Source of the DNA: Magnaporthiopsis rhizophila
Taxonomy: Eukaryota; Ascomycota; Sordariomycetes; Magnaporthales; Magnaporthaceae
NCBI GenBank assembly: GCA_003049465.1
Contig: PYSS01000127.1
Span: forward strand, 48,045-112,044
Direction: 5' to 3'
DNA: 64,000 nt
Part shown: positions 24,976 to 37,185 of the stretch, one piece after another
Position numbering within the stretch: position 1 is the first letter of the stretch
Layout of the letters: every line of letters starts with the position of its first letter
Notes under the pieces: generated by a model
Databases searched by the model: none
The model's input: only the letters and a program-made list of their open reading frames with translations
What the model was told of the DNA's origin: nothing
Program-made: the position numbers and the translations under genes

Positions 24976-25607
24976 TGTCACGGGACTAAACCAAGGTAAT
25001 ACCCGTTACACCAAAACAAAAGGGAATATTATCATATCCAGAACTATAATATGCTTGGTCCTTATATAAAGGATCATACCGTAATAATACTCCACCCTTA
25101 TACTATAATTATCCTTAATTGCATAAATGCACAATTAAAATTAATCTTTGCACAATATTTGCTTTTTGAGAGCGCTGTACAAGCAATGCCAATGCCGCAC
25201 AAATAAGGTGCCGGTACCGCAAGGTGCCGGCGCCGGCGCTGCACAAGCGAGGCGCCAGCGCCCGTGCATTGGAACGCATATATCACGGGGTTTAACCGCT
25301 TAATAAGCCTCCCCGAAAAGCCCCGGTCGGTTTTCCGAACTGCCCGAGCCAATTGCCCCGTCCCCGGCAAAAAAAGCGCCATAAATGGTGTTCTGTGCGT
25401 ATTGCGCCACCCAAACGTTATGCCACGAACAAAAATTTATATGCATAATTATGCAGGGAATTAAACTCGAGCAATCCAAAGTTGGATATAATAAATTGTT
25501 ACGGGATTAGACCAAAGTAGTACCCGTTACACTAAAGCAAAAGGGAACGTTATCGTATTCAGGACTATGACGTGCTTGGTCCTCATATATGGGATTGTAC
25601 CGTGATA
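24976..25607 (+). mobile_element. TRIM-like miniature LTR element, copy b, complete
   Basis: 632 bp with two direct repeats of exactly 111 bp (24976-25086 and 25497-25607), TGTCACGG/TGTTACGG at the start and CCGTAATA/CCGTGATA at the end. It is flanked by the 5-bp direct repeat TACCC (24971-24975 and 25608-25612). The host LTR reads continuously across the site once the insert is disregarded. These are the hallmarks of a terminal-repeat retrotransposon in miniature. The interior of about 410 bp has no gag-pol. Its minus-strand frame (LPGTGQLARAVRK) has a diverged counterpart in copy a but no known family. Confidence 0.82.
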
Positions 25608-25936
25608 TACCCTGTAAGGGTTATGCACGCGGGCCGCGCTTGCAAGCCCAGCTTACAGGGGCCACTGCCCTGCAAATCACTTACTTTATAAAGGATTAAC
25701 ACCTTACAAGTCACTGGCTTTATAGGGGTTGCAACCCTACAAATTACCCGCCCTTCAAATTGCTATCAAGTTAACTAAGTTAAATTTATCAGCCTAACGC
25801 AAAGATGGCTTTAATGGCCATGAGTCGATTTTTGCCAACCTTATACAAAATAATTTTTCCAAAATAAGCCTAGGGTATTAAAATACCCGCCCGCGCTGTT
25901 GGTGCATATAGTATATATATGCATCCAGGTATTAAA

Positions 25937-26020
25937 GCAAGCTACAAGCCTAGCCACGGGCAAGCTACAGGCTAAGCCACGGGCCAGGCTACAAGCTAGG
26001 CCACGGGCAGGGCACGAGCC
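25937..26020. repeat. Short tandem repeat
   Basis: About 3.5 units of 22-26 bp built on AAGCTACAAGC(C)TAGCCACGGGC. The units are imperfect and GC-richer than their surroundings. They lie upstream of a TATATATAAAA box, so an LTR enhancer array is possible. Confidence 0.65.
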
Positions 26021-26128
26021 ATGCTAAACGTGTATATATAAAACCTATCCCTCTAAGGGATTTAGGAGAGATTTCCTCTTCCTTATATCTTTATTCTTTT
26101 CAGGCTCTTATTCCTTTAATATAATTAC

Positions 26129-26622
26129 TGTTACAAACGGTTCTCTGCTTTTAGGGTAGGGTATGCTAGGAGAGGTGCTGAGCAGTATGATTTTTACAAG
26201 GTTACTTGTGCTGGGGGAACTGGATAGTAACAAAGGTTTCGATTATTTGCCCAAAGGGATGCTTTGGAGCTAATTTAGGTTGACTGATGCTAAGGCCTCA
26301 GTCAAAAGCTATTTTAACACAATAGGAATCCTTTGCTTTATATACTAATAACCCTTTTTTATTATATTTGTGCTATATTTGTTATATTTGCCATATCATA
26401 TAACGAATATATTACTGTATTATATTTGTTATATTTGTTATATCACATAACAAATATATTAAATATATCATCCGTGCTTAAATAAATGCCTGATTATATA
26501 ATTTCCTTTTTTTTAGCTTAATTTTAGTTATTCGGCCCTTGGCCTTTATAATTGCAGGGTAAAAGTGTTCCGCTGGGGGTTAGCCCTAACCCTTTTATTT
26601 TTTGCCAGTTATGGTTATAATA
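26129..26622 (-). repeat. Gypsy-A copy 3, 3' LTR
   Basis: 494 bp, TGTTACAAACGG...GCCAGTTATGGTTATAATA. It is followed (element-upstream) by the purine-rich tract seen on the + strand as TTTCTTTTTTTAG. Confidence 0.9.
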
Positions 26623-26902
26623 TTAGGTTTCTTTTTTTAGGCCAAATTTTTTTAGCCAAAACCTGCAGCCCCAACCTTTTATTAATAATAAATATTTTTT
26701 TTCCTTATTATTTTCCGTCCCCTTTTTTTTTAACAGGATGTTTGGTTAAATGCAAAAGTGCAAATTGGTATTATTAATTATTTATTAAAATAATCTTTTT
26801 GCTTTCCTTTTTTTTTCCTTAATTGAAATGCTTTTTTATTTTTTTTATAAAACTTTTGGTTGTTTCAGGTGCAAGGTTTTCCTCCGAGATTTTTTTCGGT
26901 GC

Positions 26903-27304
26903 ATGGAGTATATTTATCAAGGGCGGTTTTAATATAATATTTTTGGCCTTATTTTAAAACAGCTCCGTTTTATCGGTAACCAGCACGCAAAGCTGGAAAC
27001 TAAACTGAAGGCTGCCAAAAAAAAGCATTGCATCGTTAAATAAAAATTGGTTACTGTTAATATTTAAATTAAGCATTTTTGCAAACAAAAAAAAATATAA
27101 TTTGAAAAAAAAATGCGTGCAATTTATTACGGGATTAATAATATTAAAAAATTAAAGCAGATCGAACGGAAAAAAGCCAAGGTGGCAGTTGCGCAAATTT
27201 TTGCCGCGCCTTTAGTTTTTTTGTCCCTCGATTTTCCTTTTTTACCCTTTAATTGGGACGGGCTTAAAATTTATCCGGATTTCAACCTGCTTGTCCTTTT
27301 TTAA
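26903..27304 (+). pseudogene. Antisense 134-codon ORF of Gypsy-A (copy 3)
   Basis: The frame starts at ATG 26903 and ends at TAA 27302-27304, 402 bp as in the other two copies. Four internal TAA codons (26930, 27041, 27065, 27098) fall where RIP of CAA would put them. The middle reads QHAKLETKLKAAKKKH, a charged helical pattern. The last 63 codons are open, with SLDFPFLPFNWDG. As the element lies on the minus strand, this frame is again antisense to pol. Confidence 0.57.
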
Positions 27305-30300
27305 CCGGATAAATTAATAAATTTTTAATAATTTTCTCAAATTGCTTTATTATAATAATAGCGCACCTCGATCCTTATTAAAAGGTTCTGGATTCGATTT
27401 CCAGTGTAACCTTTAATATAATAATATTTTATTATTATAGCAATGCGCTATCGGGTTAAGCCTTTTTTTTTTTTTTTTATTTGCTAACCTTTTTATAATT
27501 ATTTTTGCCAATATTTTTGTAAAACCTCCTGGCAATTTATAAGGTTCGTTTTTTTTTCCCATATATTATATTTATATCCGTACCCTGCTTATTTAACCAA
27601 ATACCACCGTTTATAATAGCGTATTTTGTTATTAAAAATTTCCTTAACTTCCCACTTTTGGTCCGGGTCGATTTTTATTAACTCCGTGCTTTTCAAACCA
27701 AATAGTGCCGGTTTTAGCAAAAAAATATAAAAAATAAAATAAACTTTTATAATTAGCAATAACTAAAATTCGTAATTAATTGGTAAAATTATTTTTTTAA
27801 CCCTAAACGGTCCGAATTTTTTGTAATCCAGCTTATTATTTGGCCGTTTTATTTTAATATTACAGCGCAAAAGATAAATATTATTCCCTTTTTTAAAGGT
27901 CGGTCCCTCGAGCTTTTTTTTATTTGCCTGGATAAATATGCATTTCCGAAATTTTTCGAGCTTTTTTTGCAAATACTTGTATAACCTGGTCATTTCGGTA
28001 ACCTATATTTCCGCTATTGGGGCATTTTTTTCTGCTTTAAATTTTTTGTATACCGTAAATATAAACCTATAATTTGCAAAAAACAGCATTATTTTTGTAC
28101 TTTTGTATACCGAACTATTATAAACAAATTAGGCTATAAAAAATAATTATACCCAGTTAGTTTATTTATAATTAATATAATAATATAAATATTATTTTAT
28201 GGTTTGGTTTGTCCGTTCCGTTTATCCATCCGTTTCGGGATAATAAGCTATTAATAATACATATTTTGCTCCGAATTTTGCTATTAAAACCCTCCAAAAC
28301 TTATTTATAAACAATTTATTTCGATCCGTAATTAATTTGTTAGGTATTCCATATTTCGATATCACGTTTTTAATAAAAATATATGCTAATTTTGTAATAT
28401 TGCTGCTTTTTTTATAAAATAAAAATAAAACATATTTGGTAAACCTATTTATTATTATTAAAATACTGTTATACTGAACATTTGTTAATAATTTTTTTAA
28501 TTTAAAAAGTTTAACCATAAAATTTATCGTAACTTTTTGCTATACTTTGCTAAACGCTAATAAAAGCTAAAATAATCCATAAAATTTATACTTGCTGGCC
28601 TTATTTTTTGCACAATTTTTATAATTTTTAATTATTTTTTATATTTTGGCGCGGGTTTTTATAAATCTGTAATATTATCGAAATCTTTTCCAGGTTTTAA
28701 CAATCCCCTAGTATTTATTAGCTATTTGGCTGTAAATTTGCTGGATTTTTTTTAAAATCCAGCTTTTTTATCGGGTTATTTTGGCCAATGCCTGTTATAC
28801 CGGAATTAGGAATTTGTTTGGTTTTTTGGCCAAAACTGCGCGTGTTTTTGGTGGTATATTTACCTGATGGTTTAATCGATAATTTAAAGCGTTCGTTTAG
28901 CCATTTTTTAACCTTTTCTTAACTTTAATTCGGAAATTATAATTTTGAAAAAATTGATTTTATCGGATTTATTTTTTATTTAATGCCTGGCTGGTAATAA
29001 ATTATAATAGGTTTTTATAATCGGTGTATATTATAATTTAATGGTTAGTTTTATACAAATATATCCTTTATTTCTCCAAAATTTTAATAATAATAAGAAA
29101 CTTTTTATTATGGATCTGATAATTTAGCTTAGATTTATTTAATTTTTGCAAAAAAAATGCGCAAAAGTGCAATTTTTTTTAATTATTTTATTGCTCCAAT
29201 TATTTTCCAATAGCAAAATCCGATGCATTAATTTTAATTTTAAAGGGTTTTTTTGGGTTTGGTATTATTAGTACCGGTATTTGGATAATAGCCTTTTTTA
29301 GCAAATCGAAAACCGCTTATTTTTGTGTTCCCCAATAAAATTGGGTGTTATTTTTGGTAAAATCCGTAAATGGTATAGCCTTTTTATTAAAATTTTGGAT
29401 AAATTTTTGGTAAAAATTTAAAAATTTCAAAAAATTTCGCACTTTTTTAATTATGATAGATATAGGCTAATTTTTTACCGCCTGTACTTTTTTGGGTTTT
29501 ATCCAAATTTTCTTTTATTTAATAATAAATCCGAGAAAAATTATTTTTAAAAAATGCTATATATATTTATCCGGGTTAATTAAAAGTTTTGCATTTTGCA
29601 ATTTTTATAACACCTTATGCACGTACTGTTTGTGTTTTTTTAACATATTTGAAAAAATTAGGATATTATTTAAATACGCAAAAGCAAAAACATTAAAATA
29701 TTTTTGCAATATATAATTAATTATTTACTGGAATATGGCTGGTGCATTGATAAATTTAAAAATTATTATTAGTAATTCGAAAATTTTAAATTTGGTTCAA
29801 AAAGCGGTTTTTTATTTATCCTTTTCTTTAATTTTTAATAAGTTATAAATTTTGCATAAATTTAAGGCTGTAAATTACCGGCTTTTTCCGAGCCTATTTC
29901 TAAATTTGTTAATTAGGGATAAAAAATACCGATTTTTTATCATTTTTTAATTTAACGGATAATAATTAATATATATCCGTTTCTCCCCGTTTTTTTTGGG
30001 AACAAATAAAATTCCATATCCTATAGGGAAATTGAAAGGTTTGGTAAATCCCTTCCTAATTTTTTCCTTTAATTATTTTTATAACAGTTTTTTTTGCCAA
30101 AAGTTTAATTAATACAGTTTTTGGTACTTAAGCTATGCTTCCGGTTTAAGCTTAATTTTATAATCAAACGGTCCGTATTTTGGTAATACCGTTTTCAAAT
30201 TTTTCTAAAATAACCTTTAATATTTGTAATACTTTTTAAAAATATTTTTAAGTCCATTTTTAATAATTTTCTGTTTATTGGGTTTGTTTATATCCGTATT

Positions 30301-33083
30301 TGCTAGCGTTTTGGTTAGTGCGGTTTGCCAGGGCTAATTGTTATATTTTGCTGCTATTGCGGTTATTTTTTCTGGCGTTCGATTTTTATTATCCGGGGCC
30401 CGCAATTATTGGATTTTTTTGCTGGTTAATAATAATTTTTTTTATTAAATTTGTTCGGTAATCCAATTTATTAAAAGGTTATATTTTTTAAATTATAAAA
30501 TACCTAAAATTAGGTTTTTTTTTCCTATATTTATAATATTCAGAATTATTTCGCAAGTTTTTCCCAAAAATTGAAATTTAAAATAATCAGTTTTAATATC
30601 GATCCTTTCTTTATTAAACATAACTGGCTTTTATTTTATTATTATAAGGTTATATGGTTTTTTTTTTTAATATATTAAAATATTGTACTTTTTTACCGCT
30701 TTTAATAAAAAATAATTTTTTTGGGCTTTATAATCGATTATAATTTTTATTTTTTATCCTTTCCAGTATATTATTATCCTGATATATTTATACTGGTCGA
30801 TAATCGTTATTGCTAGGGATTTTATTGGTTATTGCCTTACCTGTGCCCTATTTTTGGGTAAATTTTTTAATTTTTTGTTTGGGGTGCCTTTTTTTGGTTC
30901 CTATTTGTTTCCGAACGGGTCCCTAAACAGATCCATCCATTTGTCCAGGCTTGTGCTTTTTCCTTTATATAAACCTTATATTTTGGTTTTTTATATATTT
31001 GGTATATGAGGATTCCTATTATATATATTATAAAATATACTGGTAATAATTCGAAAATTGCTGCAAAATTTTTATAATTTATTTTTGCTATCCACCATTT
31101 TGGAAGCTGGTATTTTTATTATAAATATTGTACTGGTTTTTCTCCTTTTTTCCGTGAAAAAAAATTATATTTTAGCTTTTTGGCTATATATTACCTGCAA
31201 TTATTATATAAGCATTTGGCCCAAAAAAGTTTGTTATAATGGCCTGCATTAAGGTTTATATTTTTATAATTTAATATATATGGCCGCGCTAATTATTGGT
31301 CCAGGTTCGGAATATTTTCGAATGGTGCCCTGTAATAGGTAACCGATTAATTATTTTTTAGCTAATCCAAAAGCTTTTTTTTATTATTTTGCGCCGGTTT
31401 TTTATATATTAAACTATTAATAAATTTGGGCTAATCTTAAAATTATTAATTTATTTCCAAAAACCTAAATAAAATATACGCTTTTTATATTTTTTTTTTG
31501 GTTATGGGGGGTTATTTTTCCATATCGATCAGTTATTAATCGAATTTTTGCTGAAATTTTTTAAAATTAACCATATATCGTTCCTTGCTGGGTTTTTTAT
31601 TATTAGGGTCCGTTTTTGTAATTTTCTAGTATTTTGTTAGGCCCAGTTTTTTTTTCTAAACTTATAACCAATATATCTGGCCCAAAAATGGTTCCACCTT
31701 TGCATTTATATTTAAGCTTTTTTTAAAATTGTTAACCGAGGTATCTGATACGCTTTTGCACCGGGCTAATTTTTTAAATTTTTTATTTTGTCCGGTAAAT
31801 TTTTCCGCTATTAATATACTATTATTATTATATTAGGCCCCCTTAAATTTTTTCGAACCTTGGGCTATTTTATTATTACCCCGGGATTAGCCCACTTGTT
31901 ATATTATAATAAACCGTTATTTAGGATAATACCCCGTGGCATTTTTGTTAAAATAATAAGTTATATAATTTTTATCGAAATAATAAATTTAATTAAATAA
32001 TGCTCCGGAATATAAGCTTTTTTCCTCCGTTTATTCGGTTATTTTGGATAAATTTGGAATTATAGGCTAATAACTTTTTGGTGCGCTTTTTCGGCAAAAG
32101 ACGGCCGTTTATCGGTTTTTTTAAAAACAGTTTTTTTTAATATATCCTTTTTTCCTATATTTAAAATATTTCCCATTTTTTGGATCCTTAAACCTAATAT
32201 GTTTTTATTTTTTGTACTGGTATATAGCTTTTATATTAAAATTTATAGGTTCAGGATATATATTATAAGCCGTGGATTATTATTATTTTGCCTTTTTTTG
32301 GTTAGTTTTATTGTTTTACGCTATTAGCTTAATTTGCTAAATTTTTTTTTTAAAGCAATATTTGTATAATTTATTACTAATATAAACGGCTATAATAATA
32401 TAATCGATAAAATTTTCAGGTTATTTTTGTTTAAATAGCTTATTTTTTATATTATTTTTTAGCCCCTGATAAAATTGGGTTATTTTAATATTTTTCGTTC
32501 AGTTAAATTTATTAATCAATTGCTGGAATTCGGAAATATAAATTGATGCGGGGCCTTTTTACCGGAGCTAAAGCAGTTTTTTTTCGGCCACCCATTTTTT
32601 ATCGATTTGTCCGAAAATTTTGGCAATTTTTTTACCAAATTTTTCGAAATTGGCAAATATTAGTTTAATTTTTTCTTTGGATTTATCGTGCCTTTTTAGG
32701 TAATCGGATCAGATAGGCTCGAACTAATTTTTAATTTTGCCATTTAGGCGCATAGCTGTATAGGCAATTTTTTGTTTTTCCCGTTAAAAATGGTTTCGAT
32801 AAAACAAAAAATACCTTTTGCATTTGGTCAGGAATATTTTAATTTTGCTTTTTTTTCTATTATATTTATCGGGTAAAAGGAATTTGTAAAATTTAACAGT
32901 AATATGGGGCTTGGCCTAAATTTTTTTAAATTTTTCGATTTTTGCAATAAGTGCTTGTATGGCTGCCGAAAAATTATTATATATTTTGCCGGTAATAATA
33001 ATACTTTCGGGTTTTTTGCCTGCAATTAATATAATTATTATTACTTATTATTTTCGGTAAATACTAAATAGGATCAGTTAAAA

Positions 33084-33577
33084 TGTTACAAACAGTTCTC
33101 TGCTTTTAGGGTAAAATATGCTAGGAAAAGTGTTAAGCAGTATAATTTTTATAAAATTACTTGTGCTGGGGGAACTGAATAATAATAAAAATTTTGATTG
33201 TTTGCCCAAAGGAATACCTTGGAGCTAACTTAGGTTAATTAATACCGAGGCCTTAGTTAAAAGTTATTTTAACATAATAGGAATCTTTTGTTTTATATAC
33301 CAGCGACCTTTTTTTATTATATTTGTGCTATGTTTGTTATATTTGCCATGTTACATAGCGAATATATTACTGTGCTATATCTGTTATATTTGCTATGTTA
33401 TATAGCGAACATATCAAATATATCACCCGTGCTTAGGTAAGTGCCTGATTATGTGACTTTCTTTTTTTTAGCTTGGTTTTGGTTATTTGGCCCCTGGCCT
33501 TTATAACTGCGGGGTAAAGGTATCCTGCTGGGGGTTAGCCCCAGCCCTCCTGTCCCCTGCCAGCTGTGGTCGTAACA
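33084..33577 (-). repeat. Gypsy-A copy 3, 5' LTR
   Basis: 494 bp, TGTTACAAACAG...AGCTGTGGTCGTAACA. The last 100 bp are nearly unmutated (CCCCAGCCCTCCTGTCCCC), whereas the middle is AT-rich, so RIP is uneven along the LTR. Confidence 0.9.
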
Positions 33578-33731
33578 ATTACCTACCCTGCACCTACCCT
33601 GCAGGCCCTTCATCTTATCGTTACCGATCCCTTTATCTAATCAGCATTGATCCCAACACGCGCAAATCCCGCGATACCGATATTAAAAAGTATATAAGGG
33701 AGTAAAGTTGGCTGCCCCTTATTTAAATAAC
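33578..33731 (+). repeat. Copia-type LTR fragment, left part
   Basis: Contains CTACCCTGCACC, GCAAATCCCGCG and AAGTATATAAGGGAGTAAAG, as in the LTR at 23104-23759. It continues at 44970 beyond the Gypsy-B insertion: the ATAAC at its right end is duplicated at 44970-44974. Confidence 0.65.
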
Positions 33732-33859
33732 TGTCACGGCATAGCAGCTGGGTGCTAAATTGAAAATTTATTATTGCACAAAAAAAAAGATTCGCTGGCT
33801 TTATAAAAAGCCGGCGGATTACTGGCTAAATATAGGTGTGCAGGTTTGGTTCCGTAATA
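33732..33859 (-). repeat. Gypsy-B 3' LTR
   Basis: 128 bp, TGTCACGGCATAGCAGCTGG...GGTTCCGTAATA, the same length as the partner at 44842-44969. The final CA has become TA. Confidence 0.85.
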
Positions 33860-35344
33860 ATACTATCCATTAAAACCGCAGTTGGTCTTTTAATTGCCAA
33901 TTAATATTATACTATTGCTTGCATTTTTGCTATCGTTTGGGTATGGCTGGCAATTATATAGTATTACATTCCTAGTATTACATTATCGTTTATATTATAT
34001 TCCGGCGTATCGATATTAATAATAATGCATTTTTTATTATTAATTAATATTGTGCTATTATTTGTTTTGTATGGATTATTATATAGCATTATATTATTAT
34101 TTTTGCGCTGCTATTTTTATGGTATCGTGGCACATTATTATTAATAATAAAATGCTTTTTCCTAATCGGAAAATTGCTGTTTTGGTTTTTCCTTTCATAT
34201 ATTTTTATTTTTGTTATTTTGTTTTATTTTTTTTCTTTTTTTCTAGGCTTTTGCTTTTTTTCCTTTTTTTTTATCGGTATATTGTTAATGTATTATTTTG
34301 TTTTATTTTTGCTTGTGTTTGCCCGCTTTTCCGCCTGTATTTCGATATTCCGCTGCTTTTTTTTCGTTTTTTTATTATTACCAATAATATAATAGCGCTT
34401 ATCCAAAATAAGCCCGGTTCTGTTTAGAATATTCCTTTTTGCATTTTTTTGTGCATATGCTGCATTTATACAAATATTTTGGGATATACCCGGTTTTTCG
34501 GTCGTATTGCAAGTATTATGGGTATTTTTAACGCTTTTAAAAATATAAAATTCTTTTGCCCCTGTACTGGTGGCAAAAATAAAACCGGAATATTTGTTAA
34601 TTGCAACCAGTATTTTTTTTGTTATAAATTATATAAAAAAATGGATTATGCTAATATTTTGCCTGAATTTTGCCATATTTTTTATATAATTTTTATTTGC
34701 TAACATTTTGTTTTTTAAATTATAATTTTAATAAAAGGCAATTTTTGCAATTTTATTAAGCTCATTGGTATTATTAAAATTGTGTAAATGAAAAGCAATA
34801 ATAAGCTTTTTTAAAAAAATTATCAGTTTTTTTTTAATAATACACCGGCGGGTGCTAATAGTAGCAATTATTTTATTTTTCCAAACAAGTGCTGGGTTGC
34901 CGTAACCCAAATTATTATCAAATTTATTAATATTTTTGTTAATACCGAAACATATATCTAAAATGCCTATAACCAGACCGGTTTGTTAAAAAACCGAGAT
35001 ATATATAATTTGTTATTGTTCCGCTGTTATATTTTATTATTAATTTGCCTTATTAGCTAAACTTTTTAACGTTATTATTTTTTTGCATTGTACGGTTTTG
35101 GCCGCTTTTTACCAAAGTTTAATGCCATATTGCGCTTATTTGGATCCTAAACAATAAAATACCTTAAATTTGGTGCACCGCTTTTCTATTTATTTTTTTA
35201 TCGGTATATATATATATATATATATATAACTTATTTTTTTAATTGCAGTTTTGCGCTAATAACCCTGATTATAACGCTTGGATTATTATTAAGGCTATTT
35301 TTAAAACCAAGCTTATTATTACTTATAATATATATATTAATATA
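33860..35344 (-). pseudogene. Unrecognised sense region of Gypsy-B downstream of the chromodomain
   Basis: On the minus strand, from about 34960 to 34560, one frame reads NPALVWKNKIIATISTRR, then FNNTNELNKIAKIAFY and INKYSGFIFATSTG, broken by RIP-type stops. The same frame occurs in the partial copy at 20.9-21.39 kb (FNNADQLNKIAKITFY, NKYPGFIFAISTG). It lies after the chromodomain and before the 3' LTR, where most gypsy elements have no gene. The T-rich + strand frame at 34050-34427 is its shadow. I do not recognise the protein. Confidence 0.45.
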
Positions 35345-37185
35345 GTTCACCACCGAACGATACATACCACCGAGCAATACACGAATTGCAAAAACGCGAC
35401 ACATTTTCTTTTGCTTCCAATTCCTCCACCGATAAACATGGCAAACCAAAATTACGAAAGCCGATTGATCCTTGCTTTTCAGGCCTTACAATCGAACCCA
35501 AAACTAAATATCCGGGCCGCTGCTAAAATTTACTCGGTTATATTTGCTATTTTTGCCAATCAAAAGTGCGATAAACCTATTTAATATAACCGCGCGCCCA
35601 ATTCCCGGAAATTAACAGAATTCGAAAAAGAAATACTTATTAAATATATTTTTAAGCTGGATTTTTGTGCATTTTTTCCCCGGCTTTTTAATATTAAAAA
35701 TATGGCCAACCGATTGTTTGTTAAACGTAATGCAATTATTATTAGGATTAATTGGGTTACAAGGTTTATTAAACGCTGCCCGGAGCTTGGCATATGCTGG
35801 ATTCGAAAATATAATTATTAAAGGGCCAAATGCGAAAATTTTAAGCTTATTTTTGCCTGGTTCGATTTTGTACGAAATATTATAGCCAAATATAATATTT
35901 AGAATAATAATATTTATAATTTCGATAAAACCGGCTTTTTTATGGGTATAATTATTATTATTATAATTATTATAATATTAAAAAATTGTGATAAAACAAA
36001 CTGGTTTAGCCTGATAATTGGGAATGGGTTATAATTATTTAAAAGGTTAATTATTACGGTTAGGCGATCCTTTTTTTATTATTGTTAAAAAATAGTATTA
36101 TTTGGCTAATTGGTATTTGAAAACCAACTTTTTATATAATTGAATTATTATAATAAATTTTAACAGGTAAATTATAAATAAATTTGGCCTGAAATAAATT
36201 TGGCATTTTGATAAATATATTATAATTTATAAAAAAAATATATATTATTTATTAGTGCTAAATGGGCACAAAAATTATTATTCGACAAATTTTAAACTTT
36301 ATTACCAAAAATATAATATTATTATGCTTTGCATATTTTTATATTTTTTTTTTAATTATTTAATATTAGGTATTTCGGCCCGCTAAAAAAAGCGTACGGT
36401 TAATAAATTAAAAACCTAAAAAAATTATATATTAATTATATAACCAAAATCAAATTTTTTTCGGTGTTTAAAATGGTATTTTTTATTTTTATAACCGAAA
36501 AAAATATTCGAAAAGGTTTTCGAAAAGCTAGCTTTATTTTTTTGGATCCGGATTCGGTTTTAAAAAAACTGAATATAAAGTTACAAATTTTAACTTTCCT
36601 AAAGAAATTTTTAAGCAATGCCAAATTTTGGACCTTTAAAATGCCCCAAATAATTAGGGATATAATTTTGCAATCCGAATATATTAAAATTCGGATTTTT
36701 AATTACCGAAATAATTTTTTGTAATTTATATTAGCAGTTATGGACCAGTTTGCAAAAAAAACAAATTTAATAATATATTAAATAATTTTTTTAAGGCCGA
36801 AATTGTTTTGTTATACAAAGCAAACAAAATATTAAATAAATGCTCGAGGGCTAAAAAAATGCATATTTAATAAAAAGGATTATATATTATCGAAAAAGTA
36901 CGAAATGCTTTGGACCAAAAAAAGCTGGATGGATAATTATAGCAAAAAATGCGCGGTTAAAAGGGTTAAAAAAGGAGGATAATAATAATTTATCGGTAAT
37001 GTAGCACGTGCAGCAAAACCGGACATAATGCGTACATTTGCCAGGAGGAAAAAAAAATGTCCGATATATATAGTTCCGAATAGTTTAATTGGATTTTTGG
37101 TGTTATTGGATTAGTATATGCATCGATTAATTAAAGGTTGGGTATGGGTGTATTATTTGGTAATATATATTATTCGATAATAAAT
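35345..37185 (+). mobile_element. Fot1/pogo-like DNA transposon, copy a
   Basis: 1841 bp flanked by TA (35343-35344, 37186-37187) with terminal inverted repeats of about 40 bp. The left end GTTCACCACCGAACGATACA matches the reverse complement of the right end apart from C/T and G/A differences. It is inserted in Gypsy-B sequence. The orthologous segment at 20.6 kb lacks it and gives an empty site in a (TA)n run. A second copy lies inverted at 40376-42224. Confidence 0.85.
35438..37100 (+). pseudogene. Fot1-like DDE transposase with C-terminal zinc knuckle, RIP-inactivated
   Basis: The N-terminus has the helix-turn-helix pattern of the family (NYESRLILAFQAL...IRAAAKIYSV, then PNSRKLTEFEKE and IKNMANRLF). 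The first catalytic Asp lies in YNFDKTGFFMG (codon 35924-35926). The second motif reads NGH near 36254 where DGH is expected, a RIP-type loss. A later block (ENNIRKGF-like, at 36490-36530, and DPDSVLKKL) is typical of fungal pogo elements. At 37000-37041 a CCHC knuckle CSTCSKTGHNAYIC follows. Many in-frame stops show it is dead. Confidence 0.82.

Larger units (their letters stand above)
24755..26128 (+). repeat. Second copia-type LTR copy, interrupted and diverged at its right end
   Basis: From TATTAAGAATAAC at 24755 it parallels 23104 onward through the CCTACCCTGTAAAGG tandem units. A TRIM then interrupts it (24976-25607). It continues to about 25890 (AAATACCCGCC). Beyond that it carries different sequence: a tandem repeat (25937-26020), a TATATATAAAA box near 26034 and a pyrimidine-rich stretch. 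Gypsy-A copy 3 is inserted at its right edge, so this may be a chimera of two LTRs. Confidence 0.55.
26129..33577 (-). mobile_element. Gypsy-A copy 3, full length, reverse orientation
   Basis: 7449 bp bounded by 494-bp LTRs (26129-26622 and 33084-33577) and a perfect 5-bp target duplication ATTAC (26124-26128, 33578-33582). Read on the minus strand: gag at about 32300-32800, RT at about 29480-30020 (GFIQIF and loop remnants), integrase at 28222-28518 (LITDRNKLFINKFW), and a chromodomain at about 27490-27660. RIP stops interrupt all domains. An antisense ORF lies at 26903-27304. Of the Gypsy-A copies present it has the clearest insertion boundaries. Confidence 0.92.

Noticed and set aside
34050..34427. 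125-codon + strand hydrophobic frame
   Set aside because: Phe/Tyr/Ile runs come from T-rich sequence antisense to the Gypsy-B 3' region. It is a shadow.
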